From: JAJCYX01 sp965243825
GTDB lineage: Bacteria; Chloroflexota; Dehalococcoidia; Lucifugimonadales; Lucifugimonadaceae
Direction of reading: 5' to 3'
Assembly (NCBI GenBank): GCA_965243825.1
Contig: CBDEVT010000001.1
Location: forward strand, 1,798,001-1,862,000
Length of the DNA: 64,000 nt
How positions within the stretch are numbered: position 1 is the first letter of the stretch; each line of letters starts with the position of its first letter. The position numbers were made by a program, and so were the translations under genes. Below the pieces are notes generated by a model. It was given only the letters and a program-made list of their open reading frames with translations. It was not told where the DNA came from and did no database searches. Below, piece after piece: positions 9,631-17,473 of this stretch.

Positions 9631-10524
9631 CTACGCCGTAATAACTTCCGGCCCATTTTCGCCCAGATAGATCGTGTGCTCTTTCCAGCCGACGAACGCT
9701 CCCGAAATCTCTACCAGTGGCGCGTAGGCGTGCATCACTCGCTGTTTCACCAGCTCAGAGATCGTGCGCTCAACAGGCTTGCGCGGCAGGTGCTTGAAGT
9801 ACCTCATCGCAACCGGTAAGCCATGCCACTCATCGAGCGCTTCCATCATCGGCTCGAACAGCTTGTTAGATGGACGTGGCGGTCGTTCAAGCCTGAAGAT
9901 CTCGGCTTCACCCGCATCCTCCACATAACCTTCTCCGGTGGTTGAGAAAGGCTCGATGGCGAACATCATCCCGGTCTTGAGTTTAGGACCGCCGTTTTGC
10001 GCGTGATTCGGAATCTGCGGCGTGGAGTGCAGTTCCCATCGGGCGAGGCCGTGACCAGAGAGGTTTACGATTGGCTCGAACCCCGCGTCGCTAATCGCAT
10101 TTTCGATAGCCGTGCCAACTGCGCCTACCGTCACACCGTCTCCGACGGTGAAGATAGCTGCGTCGAGTGCGTCTGACGCCGCGCCGATCAGCGTCCTCCA
10201 GCGTCCGTCAGACGAAAGGTCGACAGATACACCTGTGTCGACGGGATACCCATCGATGTGTGCGCCGAGGTCGATCTTTACGAGGTCGCCTTCTTCATAG
10301 CGAGTTTCATCGGTCGGTGAGGAGCAGTAGTGCGCCGCGATGTTGTTGCGACTGGTCTGAGCAGGAAACGAGGGCAGAGCTCCCTCGTCCCGGATCCGCT
10401 CCTCAACGCCCTCTTGCAGGTCTCGTAGTCGCATACCAGGCTCGATTGTCTCTGCAGCCCAATTGCGAGCATCGGATGCAATTCGCCCGGCCCGGCGATA
10501 GATTTCTAGTATTTCAGGATCCAT
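9631..10524 (-). CDS. map: Type II methionyl aminopeptidase (archaeal/eukaryotic type)
   Basis: Removes the initiator Met from nascent proteins. The five metal ligands line up as D85 and D96 (KIDLGAHIDGYPVDTG), H158 (GHGLARWELH), E191 (AIEPFST) and E282 (WKEHTIYL), with H65 in NIAAHY. The numbering is almost that of the Pyrococcus type II enzyme. The roughly 60-residue helical insertion between E191 and E282 is the hallmark of type II. Bacteria normally carry type I, so this form is unusual, although it may be standard in this lineage. 297 residues, complete; the flavoprotein gene follows on the same strand. Confidence 0.93.
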   Translation of the reverse strand: MDPEILEIYRRAGRIASDARNWAAETIEPGMRLRDLQEGVEERIRDEGALPSFPAQTSRNNIAAHYCSSPTDETRYEEGDLVKIDLGAHIDGYPVDTGVSVDLSSDGRWRTLIGAASDALDAAIFTVGDGVTVGAVGTAIENAISDAGFEPIVNLSGHGLARWELHSTPQIPNHAQNGGPKLKTGMMFAIEPFSTTGEGYVEDAGEAEIFRLERPPRPSNKLFEPMMEALDEWHGLPVAMRYFKHLPRKPVERTISELVKQRVMHAYAPLVEISGAFVGWKEHTIYLGENGPEVITA

Positions 10525-10692
10525 AGATAGTCAGACTCAAACTGTATTCTTCACTCCGGGGATCGGTAAGAACGATGAATTCTAGGTGACTATCCTTCCC
10601 ATAGCGAACTCAAGCTTGGCTACGCGCAGGAGCCGAATGTGCCTCGCTATACTCGGGATTCGAATCAAAAAAGTCTGATCAGGAGTTAGCAG

Positions 10693-11451
10693 TTGCCCGT
10701 CAATCGAATCTTTGCAGCCAACCGCGAAGGCAGGAAGGCACACTTCTTGCAGATGCATTTTCCGTCCACTGAGTTGGTGGAGCTCGCGATTCTTGCCGGA
10801 ATGGACGGTGTCGACCTTGATGGCGAACAGGGACACTTCGATCTTTCCGAGATCGACGAGATATGCCGAGTCGCGAATGCAGCGGGTATGACGGTCACGG
10901 CTCGAGTTCCTTCGGTGGATTCCGTTCCGATCAAGCAATACCTGGCTCGTGGCGTGCAGGGCATCCAGGGTCCGGGAATCGAAACAGGTGAGCAGGCTCG
11001 GATTCTGTCGGATTCCTGCTACTACGCACCGAAAGGCCAGCGCTCCTGGGGTCCGGGAAGAGGCCACTACTACGACTACCAGCCAACGATGAGAGAAAAG
11101 TTCGGTGGCAACCTTGGCTACATAGCGGACGCCAATGAAAACATCTTCGTTATCGCGCAACTGGAAAGCCAGGCCAGCATAGACAACCTAGACGCTATCG
11201 TTGCGGTCGAAGGGATTCACTGCATCACGTTTGGGCAGAATGACATGGCATCGTCACAGGGAGTTCCCGGAGAGCCCGCTCATGACAAAGTCAAGGCCGC
11301 CCACACGGAACTGGAAACACGCGCTCGTGCCGCAGGCAAGCATCTACTTTCAGATCGAGTGACCTACATCAGGGCCACGGTGGCACTACTCGATGCGATG
11401 CGCGGACACCTTGCTGCACACCGAGATGATCCTGTCGGACAGATTGGCTGA
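10693..11451 (+). CDS. HpcH/HpaI-family aldolase
   Basis: A 252-residue TIM-barrel aldolase of the HpcH/HpaI (2-keto-3-deoxy acid aldolase) group, which cleaves or forms 4-hydroxy-2-oxo acids with a divalent metal. Visible: GMDGVDLDGEQGHFDL (substrate/metal strand), TVTARVPSVDSVPIKQYLARGVQGIQGPGIETGEQA with the metal glutamate, and ITFGQNDMASSQG near the end. The TTG start at 10693 follows AGGAG at 10681-10685. The physiological substrate is unknown; the family commonly serves sugar-acid and aromatic catabolism. Confidence 0.85.
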   Translation: MPVNRIFAANREGRKAHFLQMHFPSTELVELAILAGMDGVDLDGEQGHFDLSEIDEICRVANAAGMTVTARVPSVDSVPIKQYLARGVQGIQGPGIETGEQARILSDSCYYAPKGQRSWGPGRGHYYDYQPTMREKFGGNLGYIADANENIFVIAQLESQASIDNLDAIVAVEGIHCITFGQNDMASSQGVPGEPAHDKVKAAHTELETRARAAGKHLLSDRVTYIRATVALLDAMRGHLAAHRDDPVGQIG

Positions 11452-11464
11452 ACGCGATTCGCTA

Positions 11465-12442
11465 TCAGGCGCAAGCCGGGTCGTCTGTGTCCCACCGGTT
11501 GAACTTCGGCTGTTCAGACCGCGCAAGCGAATCGCGAGTCTCTTTCCACATCATGTACCACTTGTCTGGATCGTGTAGCTCTGACGCCGGATTCGAGCGG
11601 CTGCGGGCCACGAATCCAGGGAACACACTGCGACCGGTTGGCTGACCGACAGGGTGGTACCTCAGGTCGAAACTCCAGCGAATACGTTCAGAAACATTTG
11701 GCAGAGATGAGTGGACGGTGAGTTTGTTCAGGAACAGCGCACCGCCTTTCTTGATCGGTACTGGCATTGCTGCGTCTTCGGCAAACATGTCAGTAGGAAT
11801 AGTCACACCAGCTACCTGCTTGTAGCCGGGACAGTGGGTGAGCAGTTTGCCGACATGGGAACCAGGTACCACCTGCAGACAGCCGTTCTCGACAGTTGTG
11901 TCCATGAGCGGGAACCACACCGTTAGCATGTCGGTTTCGTCCGCTTCGGGATTCACAACGCCGCTGTCTTGGTGCCACGGCGTGACGCCGAACTTCACAT
12001 TGCCGTTTTCGTCCCGAGGCGCTCGTGACTCCGGTACCTTGATTCGCACGTGCTGAACGGGGTTCGAGTAGATCTCAGGACCAACTACAGTCTCAACGGC
12101 GTCCAGCAAACCGGGAGCTGTCAAGGCATTGAAGACCGCTGGTCCTGCCCAGAAAGGTGTATCGGCCTTGATGCCATTCTGCGGTAGTGAGAAATCGAAG
12201 TAGCCGTTGTAGATCTCGCCGCTTTCTTCGTAGATTCGGGTGACGCGCTCCCCAAACTCAAGTTCACTGTAGGTCGATGAGATGACACCTTCTTTGAACA
12301 GCTTTTCTGCGAGCGAATCGAGTACTTCTGCGTACTCGTCGATTACCGGGTCGATAACGTTGTCTGGATCAAGAACGTCATCGACTTTTACAAATCCGAA
12401 CTCGTCCAGATGTTCTCTTTGCTCCGCCGTCATCGCTGGCAT
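11465..12442 (-). CDS. Phytanoyl-CoA dioxygenase (PhyH)-family enzyme
   Basis: A 325-residue non-haem Fe(II)/2-oxoglutarate-dependent oxygenase. The iron triad is H157-Q-D159 (TPWHQDSG) and H244 (TVHSSLPN), with R254 or R261 available for 2-oxoglutarate. GCLQVVPGSHVG is typical of PhyH. Such enzymes hydroxylate small organic molecules; the target is unknown. GGAGGT precedes ATG 12442. About 350 bp upstream on the same strand is a terminator preceded by a cysteine-rich ORF, but any regulatory link is unproven. Confidence 0.88.
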   Translation of the reverse strand: MPAMTAEQREHLDEFGFVKVDDVLDPDNVIDPVIDEYAEVLDSLAEKLFKEGVISSTYSELEFGERVTRIYEESGEIYNGYFDFSLPQNGIKADTPFWAGPAVFNALTAPGLLDAVETVVGPEIYSNPVQHVRIKVPESRAPRDENGNVKFGVTPWHQDSGVVNPEADETDMLTVWFPLMDTTVENGCLQVVPGSHVGKLLTHCPGYKQVAGVTIPTDMFAEDAAMPVPIKKGGALFLNKLTVHSSLPNVSERIRWSFDLRYHPVGQPTGRSVFPGFVARSRSNPASELHDPDKWYMMWKETRDSLARSEQPKFNRWDTDDPACA

Positions 12443-12794
12443 AGCAACCTCCAGCCAGACTGGTCAATCATTTGCCGATCAGAATACGACTGCGATTTGA
12501 CACATCATACTCTTAGAGCTCAGCCAGGATATTCACGAAACGGAATCGCCTAATTGTCGAAGTACCTGTATGTGCAAGGAGTTGGCGAGCGCGACCAACG
12601 CGAATGCTGGAGAAGAGGAGTGAGGTCTGTTTTGAACTAGCTGTTTGTGCGGCCGCGCGTTGTCTTTAGAGATTCGGATTCTGTAGCCAGCCCCTGAACT
12701 GACTCCACGAATTTGCGGCTGGCGTTTATTGCGGTTTTGAGTAGATTGATCATGGCTGCTGTGCTGTCGTGATTACTGGTGCTGAAGAAGGCAA
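12443..12794. other. Intergenic region between PhyH gene and minus-strand terminator
   Basis: No convincing gene. A possible 38-codon minus-strand ORF (12753-12637, beginning MINLLKTAINASRKF) has no ribosome-binding site and no recognisable family. A TTGCAC/TTAGGC pair at about 12576-12547 on the minus strand could be a promoter for the PhyH gene. Confidence 0.4.
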
Positions 12795-12825
12795 CAAAAA
12801 ACCCTCGGCTGAGTGGCAGAGGGTT
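12795..12825 (-). terminator. Intrinsic terminator after the cysteine-rich ORF
   Basis: On the minus strand AACCCTC (12825-12819) pairs with GAGGGTT (12806-12800) around a 12-base loop and runs into T6. It stands 31 bp past the TGA of the cysteine-rich ORF, as in an attenuator or a self-contained short transcript. Confidence 0.75.
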
Positions 12826-12856
12826 GGTATCGATTAAGTCCGGTCTGTGTTGGCTT

Positions 12857-12946
12857 TCAACAACAACACGCGAGGACACCACCCCCTGCGGGAGTACAGG
12901 TGCAACACATACAGACGCAAGTCGCAATGTGGTGTTCGTTTGCCAT
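12857..12946 (-). CDS. Leaderless 29-residue cysteine-rich peptide (candidate Cys attenuator uORF)
   Basis: A short ATG-to-TGA frame with 8 cysteines in 29 residues (C10, C12, C14, C15, C17, C27, C28, C29). It ends with three consecutive TGT codons directly before the stop. No ribosome-binding site precedes the ATG. A TTGCAC (-35, 12983-12978) and TATCGT (-10, 12960-12955) pair with 17-base spacing would place the transcript start at or next to the ATG, so it would be leaderless. The terminal Cys codons lie in the 5' arm of a hairpin (GTGTTG 12869-12864 with CAACAC 12852-12847), followed by an intrinsic terminator. Polycysteine leaderless ORFs are known as cysteine-responsive attenuators in mycobacteria. 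Alternatively it is a free metal-binding or modified peptide. No cysteine gene lies directly downstream. Confidence 0.6.
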   Translation of the reverse strand: MANEHHIATCVCMCCTCTPAGGGVLACCC

Positions 12947-13040
12947 TTGAGTCAACGATACATTCGATGCGAGTCAGGTGCAATAGATACTGTGAATTTT
13001 GATGTAGGACTTTTTCGGGCCATCTACATCTTCACTAGAA

Positions 13041-13946
13041 CTAGATGATCGACCAGACTCTGCGAGCATTCTGATCAAGCGAACTACGGATCTGCTCGTT
13101 GCTGAGGTTTGCCTGCCTGAAATCCCGCAGAGCGCGGTCCTGCGTGATTAGTGGAAAATCGCTGGCGAATAGAATCTTGTCCGGACCTGCAGCTGCGACA
13201 GATGCTTCGAATACCTCAGATCGATAGAGCAATGGAGATGCCGCTGAATCGAAGTAGACGTTCCTCAATTCGTTGTGTACTTCTGGCATCAGAGAATAGA
13301 ACGGCAAGCCCCCCCCGAAATGAGCGAAAACAAAGACAACCTCCGGGAAGGCCTGTGCCAGGGCAAGTGAATACTCTGGCGTCACAGTTCCCTTACCCGG
13401 ATAGCTATGCCCAACTGGCTCTGAGGTGTGCATGAGAATCGGCAGTCGCAGTTTTTTCGCCGTTTCGAGCAGAGGTGCTAGCGTTCCAAAGTCCGTATCG
13501 AGGAAGTTCTGCGAGTCTGGGTGCAGCTCGCCAATGCCCTTTGCTCCAAGCTCCGTGCAGCGCTCGACCTCGTCGATGGCTTGAGTACCCCATAGCGGAC
13601 TCACGCTGCAAAGTGGGATCAAAGTGCCGTTTGATGCATTCGCAGACTCGAGTAAGTAGTCATTAGAAATCTGGGCTGTTGAGAAGTCGGTCCACCCGTA
13701 TCCGGCAATCACTGATCTATCTACGCCCGAATCCTTCATCTCTTTAAGAAGTAGTTCGACCGACACCGTTTTGGCTTTCGGAGAAGCAAAAAGCTCTCTA
13801 AACGTTAGATCTGCGTCCAGAAAGCGATCTTTGTCATTCCTGAACTCGTCAGGAAGAACGTGTACGTGGCTGTCAATGATCACTAAGTCGTTCCAAGCGG
13901 GTCGAGAATCATGAAGGTGGTAGTTAAGCCACAACCATTGTTTCAT
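13041..13946 (-). CDS. Amidohydrolase-2 family metal-dependent hydrolase
   Basis: A 301-residue TIM-barrel hydrolase of the ACMSD/COG2159 type. The metal motif DSHVHV (25-30) starts the barrel, LMHTSEP and FAHFGGG carry further histidines, and ILFASDFPL holds the catalytic aspartate. Enzymes of this group decarboxylate or hydrolyse ring and carboxylate substrates. The first 21 residues are atypical; GTG at codon 22 (13883), just before IIDSHVHV, may be the true start. Confidence 0.85.
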   Translation of the reverse strand: MKQWLWLNYHLHDSRPAWNDLVIIDSHVHVLPDEFRNDKDRFLDADLTFRELFASPKAKTVSVELLLKEMKDSGVDRSVIAGYGWTDFSTAQISNDYLLESANASNGTLIPLCSVSPLWGTQAIDEVERCTELGAKGIGELHPDSQNFLDTDFGTLAPLLETAKKLRLPILMHTSEPVGHSYPGKGTVTPEYSLALAQAFPEVVFVFAHFGGGLPFYSLMPEVHNELRNVYFDSAASPLLYRSEVFEASVAAAGPDKILFASDFPLITQDRALRDFRQANLSNEQIRSSLDQNARRVWSII

Positions 13947-14086
13947 GGTCGTGGCTATACTCGAATTGACGTCGGAAATGCGTGGTCTTGCAATCGCAGC
14001 TGATTCGCAGTTCGTACAAGACTCCGGCTACGGCTCGAAATTAGTATCGACCAACTCAAACAGCTGGCTAGCAACTACATCTTCTT

Positions 14087-15232
14087 ATGCCTACTCCACC
14101 GATCGCGGATACCGAGCGCGTACTAACTCAGCCGGATATCCCCCACGCTGAACCGAAACTCGGCAAGGTTGCCGTTCTTTACACGACTCCAGAAACGGTG
14201 ATTGAAGACTATGCGCGCTTGCTTGAACTTGCTGAAATCGATTCGGCACTGATGCCAGACCGTCCGAACATGTTGAAGGTCAACATCTCGTGGCAGCACT
14301 ACTACCCAGGCTGCTCCTCAGCTCCATGGCAGATCGATGGTGTTGCCCGAAAGATGCAAGCGAGTGGGTTTACGGATATCACCGCTGCTCACAACGGAAC
14401 GGTCGTCGTGGACCCGATCGAAGGCCGAGACAAGAACAAACAGGGCGTAGTCGAAGATGCTCTCGGCCTCAAGCACACGGTACTTGATATGCCACCCGTG
14501 AAATGGGTCCGCTACAAACCCACTGCGAAGATGGTTGCCCTGGATGAGATCTACAAGGACGGACTATATGTTCCGGAACCCCTGATCGGAACGAACATAG
14601 TTCATCTCCCCACGGTCAAAACTCACGTCTTCACTACGATGACCGGTGCGATGAAGAACGCGTTCGGTGGGTTACTGCACCGATATCGTCACTGGACCCA
14701 CGCCAAGATCCACGAAACGCTGGTTGACCTGCTGCAGATCCAGAAAGAGATTCACACAGGGCTGTTTGCCGTGATGGACGGCACGTTCGCGGGAGATGGT
14801 CCAGGGCCGCGTGCGATGCGGATACACCAGAAGAACATCATTCTTGCCAGTGCGGATCAAGTTGCAATTGACGCTGTTGCTGCGCGTTTGATGGGTTTCG
14901 ATCCAATGAAACTGACGAAGATCCGGCTAGCACACGAGATGGGTCTGGGTATCGGCGATCCTCGCGAGATTGAGTATGTGGGCGACGATGTAGCCAACGT
15001 CAATTGGAACTTCGCATCAAGCGAGAACACGATGGCTTCCCGTGGTCAGAAGCTGATCTACTGGGGGCCACTGAAGCCTCTGGAAGGCGTACTTCTACGA
15101 TCACCTCTGGTTCCATGGGCAATCTGGGCGTCCAACGCCTATCACAACGACTTCTGGCTGCGCTTTGTCGGCCGCAAACGCGTTCGAGAAGCAATGAAGA
15201 CTCCGTGGGGCAAACTGTTTCAGAGCTATTAG
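14087..15232 (+). CDS. DUF362-domain protein
   Basis: A 381-residue protein matching DUF362. Features are MLKVNISWQHYYPGCSSAPWQIDGVARKM early, then IVHLPTVKTHVFTTMTGAMKNAFGG in the middle (the family's best-conserved block) and ILASADQVAIDAVAARLMGFDP. No ferredoxin CxxCxxC motif is present, unlike the Fe-S fused versions. The biochemical role of DUF362 is unknown; redox or cofactor-related roles have been proposed. It is monocistronic here, divergent from the amidohydrolase. Confidence 0.88.
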   Translation: MPTPPIADTERVLTQPDIPHAEPKLGKVAVLYTTPETVIEDYARLLELAEIDSALMPDRPNMLKVNISWQHYYPGCSSAPWQIDGVARKMQASGFTDITAAHNGTVVVDPIEGRDKNKQGVVEDALGLKHTVLDMPPVKWVRYKPTAKMVALDEIYKDGLYVPEPLIGTNIVHLPTVKTHVFTTMTGAMKNAFGGLLHRYRHWTHAKIHETLVDLLQIQKEIHTGLFAVMDGTFAGDGPGPRAMRIHQKNIILASADQVAIDAVAARLMGFDPMKLTKIRLAHEMGLGIGDPREIEYVGDDVANVNWNFASSENTMASRGQKLIYWGPLKPLEGVLLRSPLVPWAIWASNAYHNDFWLRFVGRKRVREAMKTPWGKLFQSY

Positions 15233-15430
15233 GACGCCTGAATAGCGGCTAATTCACTGAAACATGCACTCTGAGGGCGGCAATTGCTGATTCTCGTCAC
15301 TCACCGCCATGTATGATTGACCTATTGGTCCGCGTCAGACATTCGGCATCTTCGTTCCTCCGGACAGCGATCTGGTCACGAATCTTCCTGCTTGTGCGAC
15401 CGGAATAGCTATTCGTTCGAGGAGAACACG

Positions 15431-15697
15431 TTGAACATCTTTGTAGGAAATCTCTCTTTCAACACGACCGACGATGAACTGCGCGCTGCATTCGGGCAGT
15501 TCGGAACTGTTGAATCTGCCCAGGTAATCATGGATCGACAGACCGGCCGATCGCGGGGCTTTGGATTTGTTGAGATGCCAGACAGTGGCGAAGGGCAGGC
15601 GGCAATCTCTGGTATGAACGGGACAGACCTTGGGGGACGACCGTTGACGGTCAACGAAGCGCGACCCAGAGCGCCTCGCAATGACCGGCGTTGGTAA
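15431..15697 (+). CDS. RRM-type RNA-binding protein
   Basis: A small (88 residues) single RNA-recognition-motif protein. RNP2 is IFVGNL (residues 3-8) and RNP1 is RGFGFVEM (about 43-50), followed by a short Arg-rich tail. Bacterial proteins of this type bind RNA and are often cold-induced. The TTG start at 15431 follows GAGGAG at 15419-15424. About 200 bp of untranslated sequence separates it from the previous gene, and a perfect 13-bp hairpin follows the stop. Confidence 0.92.
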   Translation: MNIFVGNLSFNTTDDELRAAFGQFGTVESAQVIMDRQTGRSRGFGFVEMPDSGEGQAAISGMNGTDLGGRPLTVNEARPRAPRNDRRW

Positions 15698-15723
15698 CAG
15701 GTACCGGCAATAGATGAGTCTAA

Positions 15724-15753
15724 GAGTGGCTTCTGGTTTTCCAGAAGCCACTC
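15724..15753 (+). other. Perfect 13-bp hairpin downstream of the RRM gene
   Basis: GAGTGGCTTCTGG and its exact complement enclose a TTTT loop, 27 bases after the RRM stop. There is no T-tract on either side, so it is probably an mRNA-stabilising 3' end or a binding site for the RRM protein rather than a classical terminator. Confidence 0.6.
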
Positions 15754-15838
15754 ACGCGTTGGAAGAAATGATTACCGACCCCTCGATTCAGGAGCTGATT
15801 GAGAATGCCAAGCGTTTCATGCACGAATAGGTTGTTGA

Positions 15839-17047
15839 TTGCACCACGATCTGATCGATAGCTTCACCCACAAGATTGTTCGGAGAAAAAGGCGCAACAG
15901 CGACCTCAACTTACGAACCTCCCAAAGTCTGTTCAGTGCGCACGCTGTCGACCCCGGGACAAACCTGCTGCTCAGGACGATCGCGTCTTCCAGGAATGAC
16001 TCGTTTGAACATTGCCTGGATGTCGGATGTGGCTACGGAGTGTTAGGACTCTCGCTGGTGGCTCAAGGAATTGCCAGAGAAGTCACGCTCATAGACCGTG
16101 ATGCCATGGCTCTTGAGTTCGCCCGAATCAACGCAACCGAGAATGAAATTAAGAACATAACCTTCGTTGGCAGTCTCGGCCTTGACGGTCTGAGTGACGG
16201 TGACTTCGATCTGATCGTTTCAAATCTTCCTGGCAAAGCCGGAGATCAGGTCTTGAGGCAGATCATCCTGTCTTCAATGTCCAGTCTGAGAAGCGGCGGA
16301 GAGTTCTGGGCCGTGGTGGTGAAGCCGCTCTGGGCAGGCATAGAGCAATTGCTAGAGGAGCATGGCATAGGATCACAACAGGTATCGCATGGGCCGCGAC
16401 ATACAGTATTTGGAATATCCAGGGATGATGACGCGCAGTTATCCGAGGTATCGGCAGGATTTCCAGATGAATATTTCCGCGGGCAAGTGCAGTTCGAAGT
16501 GAGCGGGCATGCCTACACGATTCAAACAAGTCACGGTCTGCCAGAGTTCGATGAACTGAGTTACTCCAGTCAGCTGCTTTTGGACCAGCTATACCAGTGG
16601 AGAAAGCGAAAGTTTGCGAATGCCGCTGTGTTTAACGTGACGCATGGTTATGTTCCGTTAGCTTTGCTCGCCGCCGACATGATCGATGTGCTTCACATCT
16701 CTGATCGAGACCTGCTCTCTCTACAGACAACCGAAATGAACCTGTCGAGTGCCGGATTTAATCGGAGTGCGATTACCCGACACCACATTGTCCCTTGGCT
16801 TCCAGTAGAAGACACTAAATACAACTTAGTCGCTGGAACGCTACGCGGTGATGAGCCACGGGAAGCTTTAAAGATCGGTCTCGAGTCGGTGAAAGCCGGA
16901 GTGGCTCGGGGTGGGATCGCTTTGATTGCCGGCGGATCGACGCCGGTAACTCGGATGCAGGACAGCCTCGCAAAAGCGCGTGGGTTCCAGGTGGTGGCTC
17001 GTGAGAGGCATCGCGGCGCGAGCGTGATCGCATTTACCCGGAACTAA
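15839..17047 (+). CDS. Two-lobed class I SAM methyltransferase (RsmC/RlmG-like)
   Basis: A 402-residue protein with two Rossmann-like lobes. The first has motif I LDVGCGYGVLGLSL (about 60-73) and VSNLPGK in the NPPY position, so it looks active. The second (about 220-402) starts with LSYSSQLLLDQL and AAVFNVTHGYVPLALLAAD, a degenerate copy without the glycine motif. In RsmC and RlmG the N-terminal lobe is degenerate and the C-terminal one active; here the order appears reversed. The target is unknown, with rRNA guanine a reasonable guess. The TTG start is uncertain. Confidence 0.75.
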   Translation: MHHDLIDSFTHKIVRRKRRNSDLNLRTSQSLFSAHAVDPGTNLLLRTIASSRNDSFEHCLDVGCGYGVLGLSLVAQGIAREVTLIDRDAMALEFARINATENEIKNITFVGSLGLDGLSDGDFDLIVSNLPGKAGDQVLRQIILSSMSSLRSGGEFWAVVVKPLWAGIEQLLEEHGIGSQQVSHGPRHTVFGISRDDDAQLSEVSAGFPDEYFRGQVQFEVSGHAYTIQTSHGLPEFDELSYSSQLLLDQLYQWRKRKFANAAVFNVTHGYVPLALLAADMIDVLHISDRDLLSLQTTEMNLSSAGFNRSAITRHHIVPWLPVEDTKYNLVAGTLRGDEPREALKIGLESVKAGVARGGIALIAGGSTPVTRMQDSLAKARGFQVVARERHRGASVIAFTRN

Positions 17048-17091
17048 GGCAATATGGTTAACGAAAGGCGAGGCCGTGTTAGGAGTCGCTG

Positions 17092-17415
17092 TTATGCGCC
17101 CGTATGCCCACCGTTACCGTTGCCGGGCGGCCCGAATTCGTTGTTCGCATAGACACCCAGGTCTCGTCCCTGGTGAACATGAACGACGAAATCGTCTCTC
17201 TCGACACCCACAGCATCAATGATGTCTTCATCGACGATCGTAACCAGTTCCTGGATGCCTTCCTGAGTGACGCTCTCGTCAACAATCAGCGTTCCGTGGA
17301 CCATTCCGTGCGCGAAATGAAGGTCCAGTCGTCCAACAGGCTTGCCGTCTTCGAGAATGGCATAGCACTCTGATTGCTGGGTGCGGACTTCACGTTCAAA
17401 GTAGAAAGTTGGCAT
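17092..17415 (-). CDS. Hypothetical protein, 107 aa
   Basis: I do not recognise a family. The sequence is a well-behaved soluble protein: a strand pair (CYAILEDGKPVGRLDLHFAHGMVHGTLIVDE), then an acidic helix and strand (ELVTIVDEDIIDAVGVERDDFVVHVHQG), and a Gly/Asn-rich tail. It may be a small binding domain, as it is compact and hydrophilic with no signal peptide or membrane segment. It lies 47 bp upstream of the 2-hydroxyacid dehydrogenase gene region on the same strand. Confidence 0.6.
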   Translation of the reverse strand: MPTFYFEREVRTQQSECYAILEDGKPVGRLDLHFAHGMVHGTLIVDESVTQEGIQELVTIVDEDIIDAVGVERDDFVVHVHQGRDLGVYANNEFGPPGNGNGGHTGA

Positions 17416-17473
17416 CTTGACCTGGTTCTTTGCTGTTCGGACGGCGCATTATGCCTGAGTTGTTAGGTTCTGG

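Noticed and set aside
10582..11160. 192-codon minus-strand frame opposite the HpaI aldolase
   Set aside because: Antisense to a gene with clear family motifs and a good ribosome-binding site; no recognisable product.
12637..12927. 96-codon minus-strand frame with many valines, considered as an ilv-type leader
   Set aside because: It reads straight through the terminator without a stop. The cysteine-rich frame, which ends before the terminator, explains the region better.
15768..15830. 20-codon ORF (begins MITDPSIQELIENAK) after the RRM hairpin
   Set aside because: It has a plausible GGAAG before it, but it is too short, lacks any distinctive composition and cannot be supported without conservation data.
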